In this document: piece by piece, positions 35,261 through 45,005 of the stretch | Numbering within the stretch: position 1 is the stretch's first letter | Layout: every line of letters starts with the position of its first letter | Assembly: GCA_037903475.1 (NCBI GenBank) | Contig: JBAJFG010000604.1 | Location: 546,001 to 610,000, forward strand | Direction of reading: 5' to 3' | From: Ancylostoma caninum | Taxonomy: Eukaryota; Nematoda; Chromadorea; Rhabditida; Ancylostomatidae | Length of the DNA stretch: 64,000 nt | Translations under genes and position numbers: made by a program | The notes under the pieces: model-generated | What the model was told of the DNA's origin: nothing | The model's database searches: none | Seen by the model: only the letters and a program-made list of their open reading frames with translations

Positions 35261-38200
35261 ATGGGTGGAAAACGCTCTACCAAAACTAAAACTGAACCGA
35301 TGGATACTGCTACTTGTCCTACTAATGAGATCAGAATGGAAGAAGAAAGAGTACTCAATGTAGGTTGACACTGGATGGAAATGTCAAGAAGGAGCCACTT
35401 CGGCGAATTTTGGAAATCTGATGTGTGGTCTGTTATTGTTGGTGAAATGCAACATATTGTAGACTTACGACGATAATTCGGATTATGCCCTTACGGAAGC
35501 AGGACCGTTTGATGTGGCAATGTATTGCAAAGGCATTGAGGTGCTTATAATCTCCTTCTATGAGATACTCACTTCCACAATGTGGATTCTCTATTAGTGA
35601 TACCTGTGTCGATTAAGGTGGAAATAGTTAATGATACTGATGAAGGCATGTCTCTCGATTTCGATCTGATCAATGTTGAAGCACCAATAGCAAATGCTTT
35701 GAGAAGAGTTTTATTGGCAGAGGTAGTGGGTTTTCAGTGGAGAATTGCTCTTTTTCTCCCTTTCATTTCGTTTGTTCGTTTGTTCGTTTTAGGTCCCCAC
35801 AATGGCTTTTGAGAAGATTTATTTGTATCAGAATACAAGTGTAATCCAGGTATGTTATGATGACATTGGAAACATGATACCATTTCCCTCTGAATTTTTT
35901 TTAGGATGAAGTTCTTTGCCATCGATTAGGCCTGCTTCCGATTAAAGTCGATCCCAGGAAGTTTCTGATGCCTACTGAGAAGGTAGGATTCTGTTCCTCT
36001 TTTTTTTTTGAACTTGATTTAGTTTTTGTACGTTTTTTTGGTATTTTCTGCCATATTTTTCTTTCTTGATTCTTCTTTTTCTAATGTTATTCACTTGTCA
36101 ACTGACTCCTTCAATTTTTTCTCCGTTTTCAAGACTTTTTTGTTCATATGTGACAATACTTCAGGATTATTTTCCCATGATTCGTGTTGAATTCTCAGGT
36201 GATAGGCATAAACGAACATGGAGTCGACTGTGATGAGGAGCCTCAGCCGGATCCCACAAGAAATCTTGTCTTTAACATAAATGTGAGTAATTTTTAATAT
36301 TTTTCACAAAACTTTGGAATTTCGTAATGAAAAATGTAGTTATGAGTGGATGTTACTCCCTTCCTGGCTCTCGAGTTTAATGAGAAAAATGACGATTGTT
36401 TTGTCTAGTCTATAAAGTTATTCATGCTTGCGGCGCGTCAAAGTTTACGCGCCGATACACAGTGCAAAGGAGGGAGGTAGAAGACAAATCCTGGCAGGTC
36501 AGCAATGTTCCTAGTTTCGCCGTTGCGACTGCCGCGCGAACAAACCGCGTTTCCATTTTCGCCGCTTTGGGTCGGCGCGAAAACTTCGTGGAGTTTTGTC
36601 TAGGCGCGTAAACTTTGACGCGCCGCAAGCATGAATAACTTTTTATAAGTTATATCGGTGGAGGCGCGGACTAGAGCACACGTGTCGCGGCTTTATTTTG
36701 GTGGCGTTAGGCTCGAACCAGACTCCACGGCGGAGGTATGGGCGACGCCCGCGCTTTGTGACCCCTCGGCTTCCTGGGGCGTCGCGGGGCGGCGAGGGGC
36801 TGCCACCAACGCAATATGCCTCAAACTCGAAAACTAAAATGTATTGCCAAAGAAAGCCGAAAAATAGTAAAGAGTGATCATAACAAACAAGAAAATACTT
36901 AGAGACATTTCTATAGAGTCACGAATCATGTTCGAAGCTTTTAAATTAACTCTAATGTTTCTAACAGTATTTAGCGAGTTAAGAGGATAAACGGGATGAT
37001 AGGCCAGATTCTATTATAATGATAAATAGAATATACGGGGAACACTGCAATAATGATGTAAGGCCAGCGAATAGATTGCCGATCCATGACACCCTTGACG
37101 ATTCGCCCCAGGCAGTAATCCATTTCTCGCAATAAGTGCGAGAAATGTCCCTCCTTAATCTCTGAGGTCAGATGGCAACACATATGTATTAAAACACTGA
37201 TATCCTAACGATTGATGCTAACGTTTCTTCGACTCCTTCTTCCTTTTTGTTCTCAACAGTGTGTTTTCGTTCACAAATCTTCCATTTCGGTGCCTATTTG
37301 TTTGAAAGTGACGATTTCAGAAGAAATTTACATCTGTTCATCAATATCTATGGGTTATTTTTTATAGTTGCTCATACGAATGCGAAATAACTAGTGTTTC
37401 TCTTCGATGAACCGAACCTTCCCCTGATGACGCCTCTCGCCGCTCGAAGAAGCCGAGACGGTTCGGCTTCCTAGGGCGTCGTCGCGCGTCGACGCGCGAT
37501 GCAGCCAGCCGACGCTGCAGTGCGCAAGGTATGGTCGACCTAATTTGTGGTGGCGGCGGCCGCCGCTCGCCGCCCGAGGAAGCCGGACGAGGCCGCGGCG
37601 ATCGATCCGCATGCTGCGCGTAGAAGCCGACGCCGCCCGCCGCTGTTCGCCGTCGAGTCTGGTTCGAGCCTAACACGCGCTTTTCTGTTTGATGTCAGTA
37701 GAGAGGGTCGATACAACGATCCACTGCTAATAAAAATACAAGGAACATTGCATAATTACAAACCATGCCGAAAGCACTCGCCTAAGCTGAAATCTGGTGA
37801 GTACTGTCCTCAAACACATGACCGGTGGCCAAGGTCAACCGTGACAACTCAGCCATGACCCGCACGCGCTGCTAGGTCTGCGACTCCGGAGGGCGCGCGT
37901 TTGGGCTCAGCCAAAAAAGGGGCGTCCCTGACGGTGGCCCGCGAGTGTATGCCAGGAAGAACGATAGCTGACAATAGTTGGCTGCTATGAACCCGTGTGT
38001 CAATTTCCCATGCAATTGTAGCCCCGCCCCTAGATAGATACAGGGATTTGCAAACGCTGGCAGCTGCGTGTGTGTAATTACCGTCCACTGCAGAAGATGG
38101 TATGACCTATTTGAACAGATTTTAGAAAGGCGAAAGCATAATTTCCGATTTTCAAGGCTTAATTTTCATTGAGATATAACAATGAACCACTACAAGTTAT

Positions 38201-41200
38201 TATGTCTTTGCCCCAAACCCCACAAAAACCTCATCTAGTCTAGTTCTCAATCAAATAAAGATCTCGGTCCTTTGTACAGGGTAAGCTAGCATGCGCATCG
38301 TGCGAGATAGGCGTGGCAACCTTTACATGGGATGCGCGGTGCAGCTGGCAGCTGTCATGACCTATCGTTCTTCATGACCGCCACCCGTGGCCCGCGGTAG
38401 TACCCGGGTACGCATGCAGCGCGCAGCCGCTAAGTGACTGCCAGGAGGGCTCACGCAGAGGGGTGAAATTCTTGAACTGTAATTCTTAAAACCCTCCAAA
38501 ACTTTCCCATAGAAGGGTACTTGCTATGCTGATCGCGGAGTCGGGGCCCATTTTGTCAAACGACGTCATTTTTATCCAGTTGAAGACCTAATCTTTGTGT
38601 TCAGCACGTGAAATAGCCTCTCCACACAATTTTTCAGAGGATTCTACGACATCGTATTTGGTCCCGATTCAGAAGAGTATTACTTCCCTTTGATTTATTA
38701 AAATTTTTCATACCTTTTTCTTTCGAATGAACCGTTTAGGTTGTGGCGACTTATGTGGCGGATGGTGGCGCCTTAGACTCTTGGACTTTATATCGTCCGT
38801 ATGCACAATAGATATGGTGGTTCAGTGGAATTTATTTATCATACTGTACATGAGATTATGAGCAATGTGAGGAGAGTGATAAAGTGCGCCTTATACGGCT
38901 TACAGCATCATTCTGACTAGGAACAACTATCTCTGGCATGAGACGGGTCAGCTCCGCCCCCTCCACAGGAGGTACAGTATCGGCGGTGAACATGAATACT
39001 ACAAGGATCATCGATCTGTCGATGATACTCCGGCGGGCGACAAGAGTTATAACTATTAATATCACTGATCTTAGCTTTCTTCCTAGTCGTCGTGGTGCGG
39101 CGAAGATCGACTCCTTGAGGCGGGCGACGGCGAAGTACAGCTCGAAGACGTTGGGGGCGATGAAGACTTGCGGGCGTTGGAGGCGAACGGCGGCTGGGTG
39201 GCGGTGGAGACGAACGGCGGCTGGTCGATGTGGAAGGCGGCTTGAGGTTGATGGCAGACGGCTGGAGTTGTGACGAATGTAGCCTTCTCATAGCTACTGG
39301 GTGATCATTTGCGATATGTGTCGCATGTTCCTTCAATGGAAGAGAAGAAGCTGTGAAGCCGTAGGAGTGGTAAGCTTCACTTGTGCACGCGGAAGAGTAC
39401 TTTGATACCTTTTCAGCTCTCCGGTGCTCATTCTGTGTTGTTCCTAATCTACCGAGCTCAGAACCTTTCTGGACCGCGTGATACTCAGTGTCCTCCCACA
39501 TAGCTGTCAGGTTATAATTGACAGATTCAACCTGTCTTGTTTCGGTCAACCCACTACAATGAATAACTGGGCCGAAAACGGTTTTGACTATGTGCAACCC
39601 AGATGGGGTTTTAGTTAAATGGTCAGTAACTAGGTCGTGGTAGTAGTCCAGCCCCACCAATACACGTGGAATTTGATGCTCTCCACGTATTTTTGTATTT
39701 GCCAAATAAATCTCTTCGGCCTTTAGAAAGGCGACGTCAACCTGATCAAGTTTCACGGATGGAAATCCACTTGTAATGACTGGTAGAGTTTCTACGGTCA
39801 TTTTGATGTCTTCTCCGAATGCCGTACCGATTTTGAGATGAACAATGTGACTTTTGTACGTTTCCCTGTGTCCACCACCTCCTGAAATTGTGCACATTTT
39901 TGTCGTTTTCTTGGGTAGACCAAACTGTTCTACAAGTTCCTCCCCAACGACTGTCTTTTGTGCACCGGAGTCGAAAAGGAATAGCACTTTTTCGAATTGT
40001 TCCCTCCTTGCGTTCCATAAGCTGCCCTCGGCTGTCATCAACACAGTTTGTCTATTTGTGACCTTAGGCGGAGGAAGGTTTAATCCCGGCATTGTTTCTG
40101 CGCACATCTGTACTATCGCTGGGCTAGTCTTCGTGCGACTGGGTTGGTTATTAATTGTCCGCTGATCGCAGATTTGCGAGTCCCTCAGGTTTGGCCTATT
40201 TGACGCCATGGTAATTGCCGTTCGCTCTTTACCGTAATTATCTGGTGCCTCCTTTTCGAAGCATAAGCTACTATGATGTTTCTGGCTGCAAGATGAGCAG
40301 TCTTGCTTACGGCAGACGAAGCTGTTATGGTTTATTGAGAAACACTTCCAACAGCGATTTTGTTCTCTGAGTGTTTTTCGGCGCATGCTTTGATCGGTGA
40401 CGTTGCGACATCGGACTGCTGAGTGATTGCCCTTGTGGCAAAATATGCATTCCGCACCGTAATTGGGTCGGTAGTTGGTGTGCATCCCTCTTGATTGTGT
40501 GACCCTGCCGTTGTTTTTCTGGCCTAATCTTTTCTTAGCGGATGCATTTGCGGCTATTTCTTTCTTGAGAAGTGCCACTGGGTTGCATCTGTTTTGTTTT
40601 GAGTATGATGCCTGCGAAACTGACGGTAATGGCACGTAGTTTCTATTTTGCTCGGTATTATTGCCAATATTTTGGACGTTTTTTGAATCGTCCTTAAACG
40701 AATCATCTAGGTTTTGAGCCCTAGGGCTCATGTATCCAAGAAAAATCTCCATGTTTCTGCGAGTGTTCTTAGATTCGTTGAGCTTAGCGGTCAACATAAC
40801 GATGAGGTTGTTTGCCTTAGCTGTAGCTGTTCGTAGCTGAGAGTCTTCTTCAATTTCTTGAATTTCTGCCAGAATCTCTCTTTTCTCTGAGTTGTCCTTG
40901 CAGTTTTTGTGCTCATTCTGTATCTCTCTGTACAGTTTCTGGAGGTCCTCTTTGGCCTCCTTAATTTGCCGCAGGCTACTTTCCAACAAAGCGATGGTAG
41001 TGCGACATTTTTCATAGTTCTCGTCGTCTACTTCAGAATATTCTAAATTTTGTGTGTACTCTGTATGACGAATCACAATTGTTCTTAGCAATTTCGCACT
41101 AAGAATAATGGGCATTCTGTGAAAGTGAAGTGCCATGGTTTTTTTTTTGGCTCCTTCTAAGACTTCCCTTGAGATATATTCTCAGAAGCGCAGCTGTTGG

Positions 41201-44200
41201 TTCTGCGACTGATTCGTACAGGCGTAATCAGCTGTCCCAATTAGGCTGGGAAGAATCGATATCGATTCGCGATCCTTAATTGGATCGGTGATTTGGGGCT
41301 CTTAAGCTCCTAGGTTATACTTTGTCGTTAACCTGTTGGGCACTTGCTGGAAGCAAGGCGCGGATTTTTAGGGCTCTTGGTCCCAAGGTCAGGCTTAGGT
41401 GCTAACCTCTTGTGCAGTTGCAGAGCAAGGCACGAATTTTTAGGGCTCTTGGTCCCAAGGTTAGGCTTATTAGATGCTAACCTCTTACGGCTATGGGTGG
41501 GCCGCGAAATTGCTCAAGTGTGAGCGAGTCTCTTCTCCAGGCTTTGACGCGGGAGGAATGGCTTTATTTTAGCCGATGCACCAGAAGATGTGGCGACTTA
41601 TGTGGCGGATGGTGGCGCCTTAGACTCTTGGACTTTATATCGTCCGTATGCACAATAGATATGGTGGTTCAGTGGAATTTATTTATCATACTGTACATGA
41701 GATTATGAGCAATGTGAGGAGAGTGATAAAGTGCGCCTTATACGGCTTACAGCATCATTCTGACTAGGAACAACTATCTCTGGCATGAGACGGGTCAGCT
41801 CCGCCCCCTCCACAGGAGGTACAGTATCGGCGGTGAACATGAATACTACAAGGATCATCGATCTGTCGATGATATAGGTGACAGTTTTATTATGAATGCT
41901 CCGAAGCGGCAGTTCATCGTTGTTACCTAGTAAAAGTAGTGGAAATGCGCGACATCCACATCCTACTATGTGAGTCGGTATAGCTGTCAATAGAAGCACC
42001 GTAACACTCATATAAGCATAGGGCAACATTGGCCACGCCCCTTTTTTAGCTGAGCCCAAACACCCGGCCGCCACGACTCCACCAGTAGAATTTTTACACG
42101 ATATGCATACGGCTGTCATGATTCATAATAAGGTTGTAGCAATGGCGAACGGAGAAATACCCAGTCAGATGGGATCGCTTACAAAGGAAATGGGGTTTCC
42201 GCCATTTTGGGAAAGTCGGCTGAGAAAGTAATATTACCCAAGTTGTTAATTTTGCTAATGATTGTGTACAAGTGAGGATTTAAAAGTAGTGACATAAATG
42301 AGCAATCAAAATGAGCTCACGTAAAGCCTTATTATTCCTGTAGAGTGATTTTGAAAGATCTGCGATCCGTCGTCGGGGCCACCCCTCTTGCGTTCACCAG
42401 TGAGTTGTAGCAAGTAATTCAGGAATATGCTGTGCTAGGGTCTACGGATGTCCTGAAATGTCAGAGAAAAGATCCGATGCTATCGATGCGTACGTGTTTG
42501 TATATCTCAGTAGTAACAGTCTTGTCGTGTGGAAGTGTCAGTCAGAACGTTCCATATTCTCTGTTTTCTGTTCGGGCATTGTATTTAATGCACGTAATTT
42601 ATGCGATTCATTTAAGATTGGATGTAAAATGAAGATTACTTCCTTATTTTCTCGACTATTTCATGTTACGTTTAGGTTACATGTACACGAAATCGCAACG
42701 CTCCTTCTACTGCAACAGAGCCACATCAGTTGTATCATCAATCATCAGTTTACTCGCGGTCCTTCAAATGGATTCCATGTGGCGACCAGGTGTCTTCTAA
42801 ATCTCAGAAAGCCATAACTTCGTGTCTACCTACCTATCCTCCCTGATTTTCACCTTTTAATCGAATAAACTTGGGGAAATTGTCACACCTTGTGTATGAA
42901 TAGCCATCATGTACTCCCCCTCCTCTCCCCAAATGAGAATAATCTTCGAAGACCCGACTCTGTATAAAGGCGCACCGAGGGCAAGGGAGTCGGCAATAAT
43001 CATATCCGCTAGTGGGATGTGCCTCGTATTCGACTTTACCTGAGAATCATAGACGTATTGAATGCGTATGCGCTCTATGCAACGACTTGCTGAAGTGGTA
43101 GGGGTGGAATGTTGGCTAATGATACACAAGGTGCTCGATGTTCCACGTTAGAGCATCTCCCTCCCAGGTGCTCAGTTTACCGAACACCGAGGAAATGCCT
43201 CGGTCAGCCAAGGGCGAACCTTCAACCATGTATGCTCGGCGATGCGCCTATTACCACTGTTTCAGCTGTTTCTGACTCCCTATCAATCTTCTTTTCTTAC
43301 AGTGTCAGGCTTGCATGTTTTAATGTTTTATATGTCTTAGGCGGAACAGTTTGCAAACGACCCTCCGCGAATTGTCTTTGATGACATTTTGGTGGCAAAA
43401 CTAAGACCTGGGCAGCAAATTGAAGCGAGCTGTCACGCTGTGAAAGGTATTGGGCGTGATCACGCCAAGTTCAGTCCAGTGGCTACTGCTTCGTATCGGT
43501 AAGTGACAATGTTTTGCATATTTATTCAAGTTCCTTAGTTCTAACCTTATGCGCTGACACACCACGATCGTTTGTTGTCACTATCTAGAAACTAAGAATT
43601 CACCCTCCGAAATTTTCGGCAAGCTTTGTCACGGTAATGGGGCATGCCTGTTCGCAGGCTCGAAGAGTAGTATATCCTTTTGAGAGCAGGAGTGAATGTA
43701 GATGTTCTGAATTGAAGAGATCTCCCATCGGAATTTTCGTCTGAGAGTCAAAGGGCCAAGGATGATTGATACTGTTAGAGTATTGTCAATGTTAAAGACA
43801 GATAATCCAGATCTCCTCCAGGTTACTGCCAACAATTCGTCTCCTTAGCGAGGTCCGCGGAGAAGCAGCAGTTCGGCTTAAAGAATCCTTCAGCGAAGGA
43901 GTTATCGAATTGAAGGAAAAAGACGGTGAGTAATTTGTTACGCATTTTCAACTGATCATAAATTTTGTTTTATTCCTTTATATCTTTATATATAGACCTT
44001 TATATTTTATATGCCTCTCATTCACACATTCATATTCTTCATGTTCTGTGATAGCATTTAAGCTGTTCTCAGGTGAAAAAGTAGCGGTGGTTGCTGACGC
44101 TCGCAGGGATACCTGCAGCCGGAATGTCTTTCGACACGATGACTTAGCATCTGTGGTTGAACTCGGGAGGAAGAAGAACCACTTCATTTGTGAGTATTTA

Positions 44201-44554
44201 AGAAGATTCAGTTTTCGTTGTTGAAGTTTATAGCGACAATAATTTCTCTGTGCAGTCAGCGTTGAATCTACTGGCGCTCTCAAGTCTGCGGAGCTGGTTG
44301 TGGAAGCTTGCAAGGTATGGTGTGTGTTGGCACAGAGAGTCTAATTGTTATCTTAAGGTGTTGTTATATTCTGAAGTGGTTCGATGTACGAGCTTTTGTA
44401 GAAGATTGATCTATATGTGTTCACTAATATTTCACGCCCGTTTATTTTCGGTGTCATTTAATTTCCGTTTTATTTGCCATTTTAGGTGATGGAAGAGAAA
44501 TGCAGTTCCCTTCGCAAGCAGATAGCTGCAGTTCTCAATCAAGGTGAAGCTTAA
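35261..44554 (+). CDS. rpac-40: RNA polymerase I and III subunit RPAC1 (AC40)
   Basis: Alpha-like assembly subunit common to nuclear RNA polymerases I and III, partnering AC19. Exons: 35261-35359, 35463-35540, 35618-35722, 35793-35849, 35905-35982, 36199-36282, 43341-43498, 43822-43925, 44073-44189, 44256-44314, 44486-44554; the joins keep frame (about 335 aa found). Hallmarks: [20 protein letters not shown] and [17 protein letters not shown] of the alpha/RpoA fold, then [48 protein letters not shown] and FSVESTGAL. About 40-45 residues expected between NLVFNIN and AEQFAND (the region with VxCTRN in homologues) are not found, so one or two small exons are probably hidden in the 7.06-kb intron 36283-43340. 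Poly(A)-signal candidate aataaataa near 44836. Confidence 0.9.
36415..36641. mobile_element. MITE with perfect 39-bp terminal inverted repeats
   Basis: Positions 36415-36453 and 36603-36641 are exact reverse complements (left begins aagttattcatgcttgcggc). The match continues loosely a few bases outward into an AT-rich ataa/ttat. Interior about 150 bp, CpG-rich. Sits at the start of the giant RPAC1 intron. The exactness of the arms indicates a recent insertion or conversion. Confidence 0.8.
36660..38480. repeat. GC-rich repeat cluster within the RPAC1 intron
   Basis: Inverted words gttaggctcgaaccagactc (about 36707) and gagtctggttcgagcctaac (about 37654) face each other, and cggcttcctRgggcgtcg occurs at about 36766 and 37462. 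Further right, ggctcagccaaaaaaggggcg (about 37902) resembles, inverted, ggccacgccccttttttagc at about 42030. This looks like nested or fragmented non-coding repeats. Open frames on both strands are composition effects. Confidence 0.5.
38737..38741. repeat. Target-site duplication, left (TAGGT)
   Basis: TAGGT directly abuts the lower LTR and is repeated at 41875-41879 directly outside the other LTR. A 5-bp duplication is normal for BEL/Pao and other LTR elements. Confidence 0.8.
38742..39027 (-). repeat. 3' LTR of BEL/Pao-type element
   Basis: 286 bp, identical by eye to 41589-41874. In the element's orientation it begins TATCATCGACAG and ends CGCCACA. It supplies the stop codon of the internal ORF. 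Confidence 0.9.
38917..41136 (-). CDS. Gag and retropepsin-like polyprotein of the LTR element
   Basis: 739 residues. N-terminal half: charged helical gag region (DUF1759-like in BEL/Pao elements; family name from memory of the group). Around residues 228-300 are three zinc-knuckle-like motifs: [28 protein letters not shown] and [13 protein letters not shown]. Around residue 390 is [11 protein letters not shown], the DSG active site of a retroviral-type aspartic protease (DUF1758-like), followed by GLPKKT and [12 protein letters not shown]. The region where pol should begin instead runs into a low-complexity Ser/Pro/Arg tail (from about residue 625) and terminates in the 3' LTR. The ATG at 41136 is the first after the 5' leader. 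Open throughout, so probably still expressed or very young. Confidence 0.85.
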   Translation of the reverse strand: MALHFHRMPIILSAKLLRTIVIRHTEYTQNLEYSEVDDENYEKCRTTIALLESSLRQIKEAKEDLQKLYREIQNEHKNCKDNSEKREILAEIQEIEEDSQLRTATAKANNLIVMLTAKLNESKNTRRNMEIFLGYMSPRAQNLDDSFKDDSKNVQNIGNNTEQNRNYVPLPSVSQASYSKQNRCNPVALLKKEIAANASAKKRLGQKNNGRVTQSRGMHTNYRPNYGAECIFCHKGNHSAVRCRNVTDQSMRRKTLREQNRCWKCFSINHNSFVCRKQDCSSCSQKHHSSLCFEKEAPDNYGKERTAITMASNRPNLRDSQICDQRTINNQPSRTKTSPAIVQMCAETMPGLNLPPPKVTNRQTVLMTAEGSLWNARREQFEKVLFLFDSGAQKTVVGEELVEQFGLPKKTTKMCTISGGGGHRETYKSHIVHLKIGTAFGEDIKMTVETLPVITSGFPSVKLDQVDVAFLKAEEIYLANTKIRGEHQIPRVLVGLDYYHDLVTDHLTKTPSGLHIVKTVFGPVIHCSGLTETRQVESVNYNLTAMWEDTEYHAVQKGSELGRLGTTQNEHRRAEKVSKYSSACTSEAYHSYGFTASSLPLKEHATHIANDHPVAMRRLHSSQLQPSAINLKPPSTSTSRRSSPPPPSRRSPPTPASLHRPQRLRAVLRRRPPQGVDLRRTTTTRKKAKISDINSYNSCRPPEYHRQIDDPCSIHVHRRYCTSCGGGGADPSHARDSCS
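41572..41583 (-). promoter_or_regulatory. Primer binding site complementary to tRNA-Gly
   Basis: On the minus strand TGGTGCATCGGC, five bases inside the 5' LTR, is complementary to the 3' end of a eukaryotic tRNA-Gly(GCC) (…GCCGATGCACCA). Glycine tRNA priming is known for BEL/Pao elements. Twelve matched bases. Confidence 0.75.
41589..41874 (-). repeat. 5' LTR of BEL/Pao-type element
   Basis: 286 bp matching 38742-39027 base for base as far as I can check. It should carry the element's promoter; on the minus strand the end next to the primer site is CGCCACA. Confidence 0.9.
41875..43340. other. Remainder of the RPAC1 giant intron
   Basis: Begins with the right target duplication TAGGT (41875-41879). 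Contains one copy of the ggccacgccccttttttagctgagccc-type word (split across 42030-42058) that is inverted relative to 37890-37925. The missing RPAC1 exon(s) may lie here or further upstream, but I cannot place them with confidence. Confidence 0.4.
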
Positions 44555-45005
44555 TTCATTTCATCGTTACGTTATTGCTCGTTTGTTGTTGTTATTTTTC
44601 TTGTTACTTCTATTTGTTGATTGTTTTCTTTTCACGTGATAGTTTTTAGTGTGCTTACATTGCACGTTTCCATAACGTTGTACACACGTTTGTTTTGCTA
44701 GACTCATTGTCAGTTATAAGGTTCTCAGCGAACTTCGGTTGTAGTTTGAAATTCACATGATTCTTTTCATGCATTGAGAAGTTTACAAGTTCTGTAAAGC
44801 CGTACACAGATGTTTGTTTCAAATTTATTGTGGTAAATAAATAATATTTGAATGTTTTATATTGGTGTGAGCACCGCTCAGAATTTGGGTCAAGTCCCCA
44901 AATTTACCTTTTTTGAAATCTCTACAATGAGATCACTTGTTTCTGAAAACTTTAATAGTTGCGCTTAGGTGCCAAATCTGCAGTTGCTACTGAAAGCCCG
45001 CCAAA
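44555..45005 (+). other. Spacer between RPAC1 and OPA3-like genes
   Basis: 451 bp. Holds the aataaataa poly(A)-signal candidate (about 44836) of the upstream gene and a gcgcttag acceptor at about 44967, 38 bases before the OPA3-like ATG, which could receive a spliced leader. Confidence 0.5.

Larger units (their letters stand above)
38742..41874 (-). mobile_element. Non-autonomous BEL/Pao-type LTR element (gag-protease only)
   Basis: Complete structure on the minus strand: TSD TAGGT, 5' LTR 41589-41874, primer site 41572-41583, one ORF from 41136, 3' LTR 38742-39027, TSD TAGGT. Internal region about 2.56 kb, far shorter than the usual 4-7 kb of BEL/Pao elements. The ORF holds gag, zinc knuckles and an aspartic-protease-like domain. 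No reverse transcriptase, RNase H or integrase is present; after the protease region there is a Ser/Pro/Arg-rich segment from about 39085-39260 of different composition. LTR identity implies a recent insertion that must have used enzymes from a full-length relative. Lies antisense inside the giant RPAC1 intron. Confidence 0.88.

Noticed and set aside
37362..37676. Arg/Pro-rich open frames on both strands
   Set aside because: They follow from GC-rich repeated sequence within the RPAC1 intron; the mirrored composition on both strands argues against coding.
41703..42119. 138-codon minus-strand open frame with a hydrophobic segment, reading into the 5' LTR
   Set aside because: The frame is created by the LTR insertion; the flanking part would end at a stop right after the TAGGT site, and no family motif is visible. 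The unoccupied locus has only a short open frame.
42430..42560. Possible missing RPAC1 exon, in a frame containing [21 protein letters not shown]
   Set aside because: Spacing to a Trp is loosely like the expected segment, but the acceptor phase is wrong, there is no donor at the right place and the similarity is too weak.
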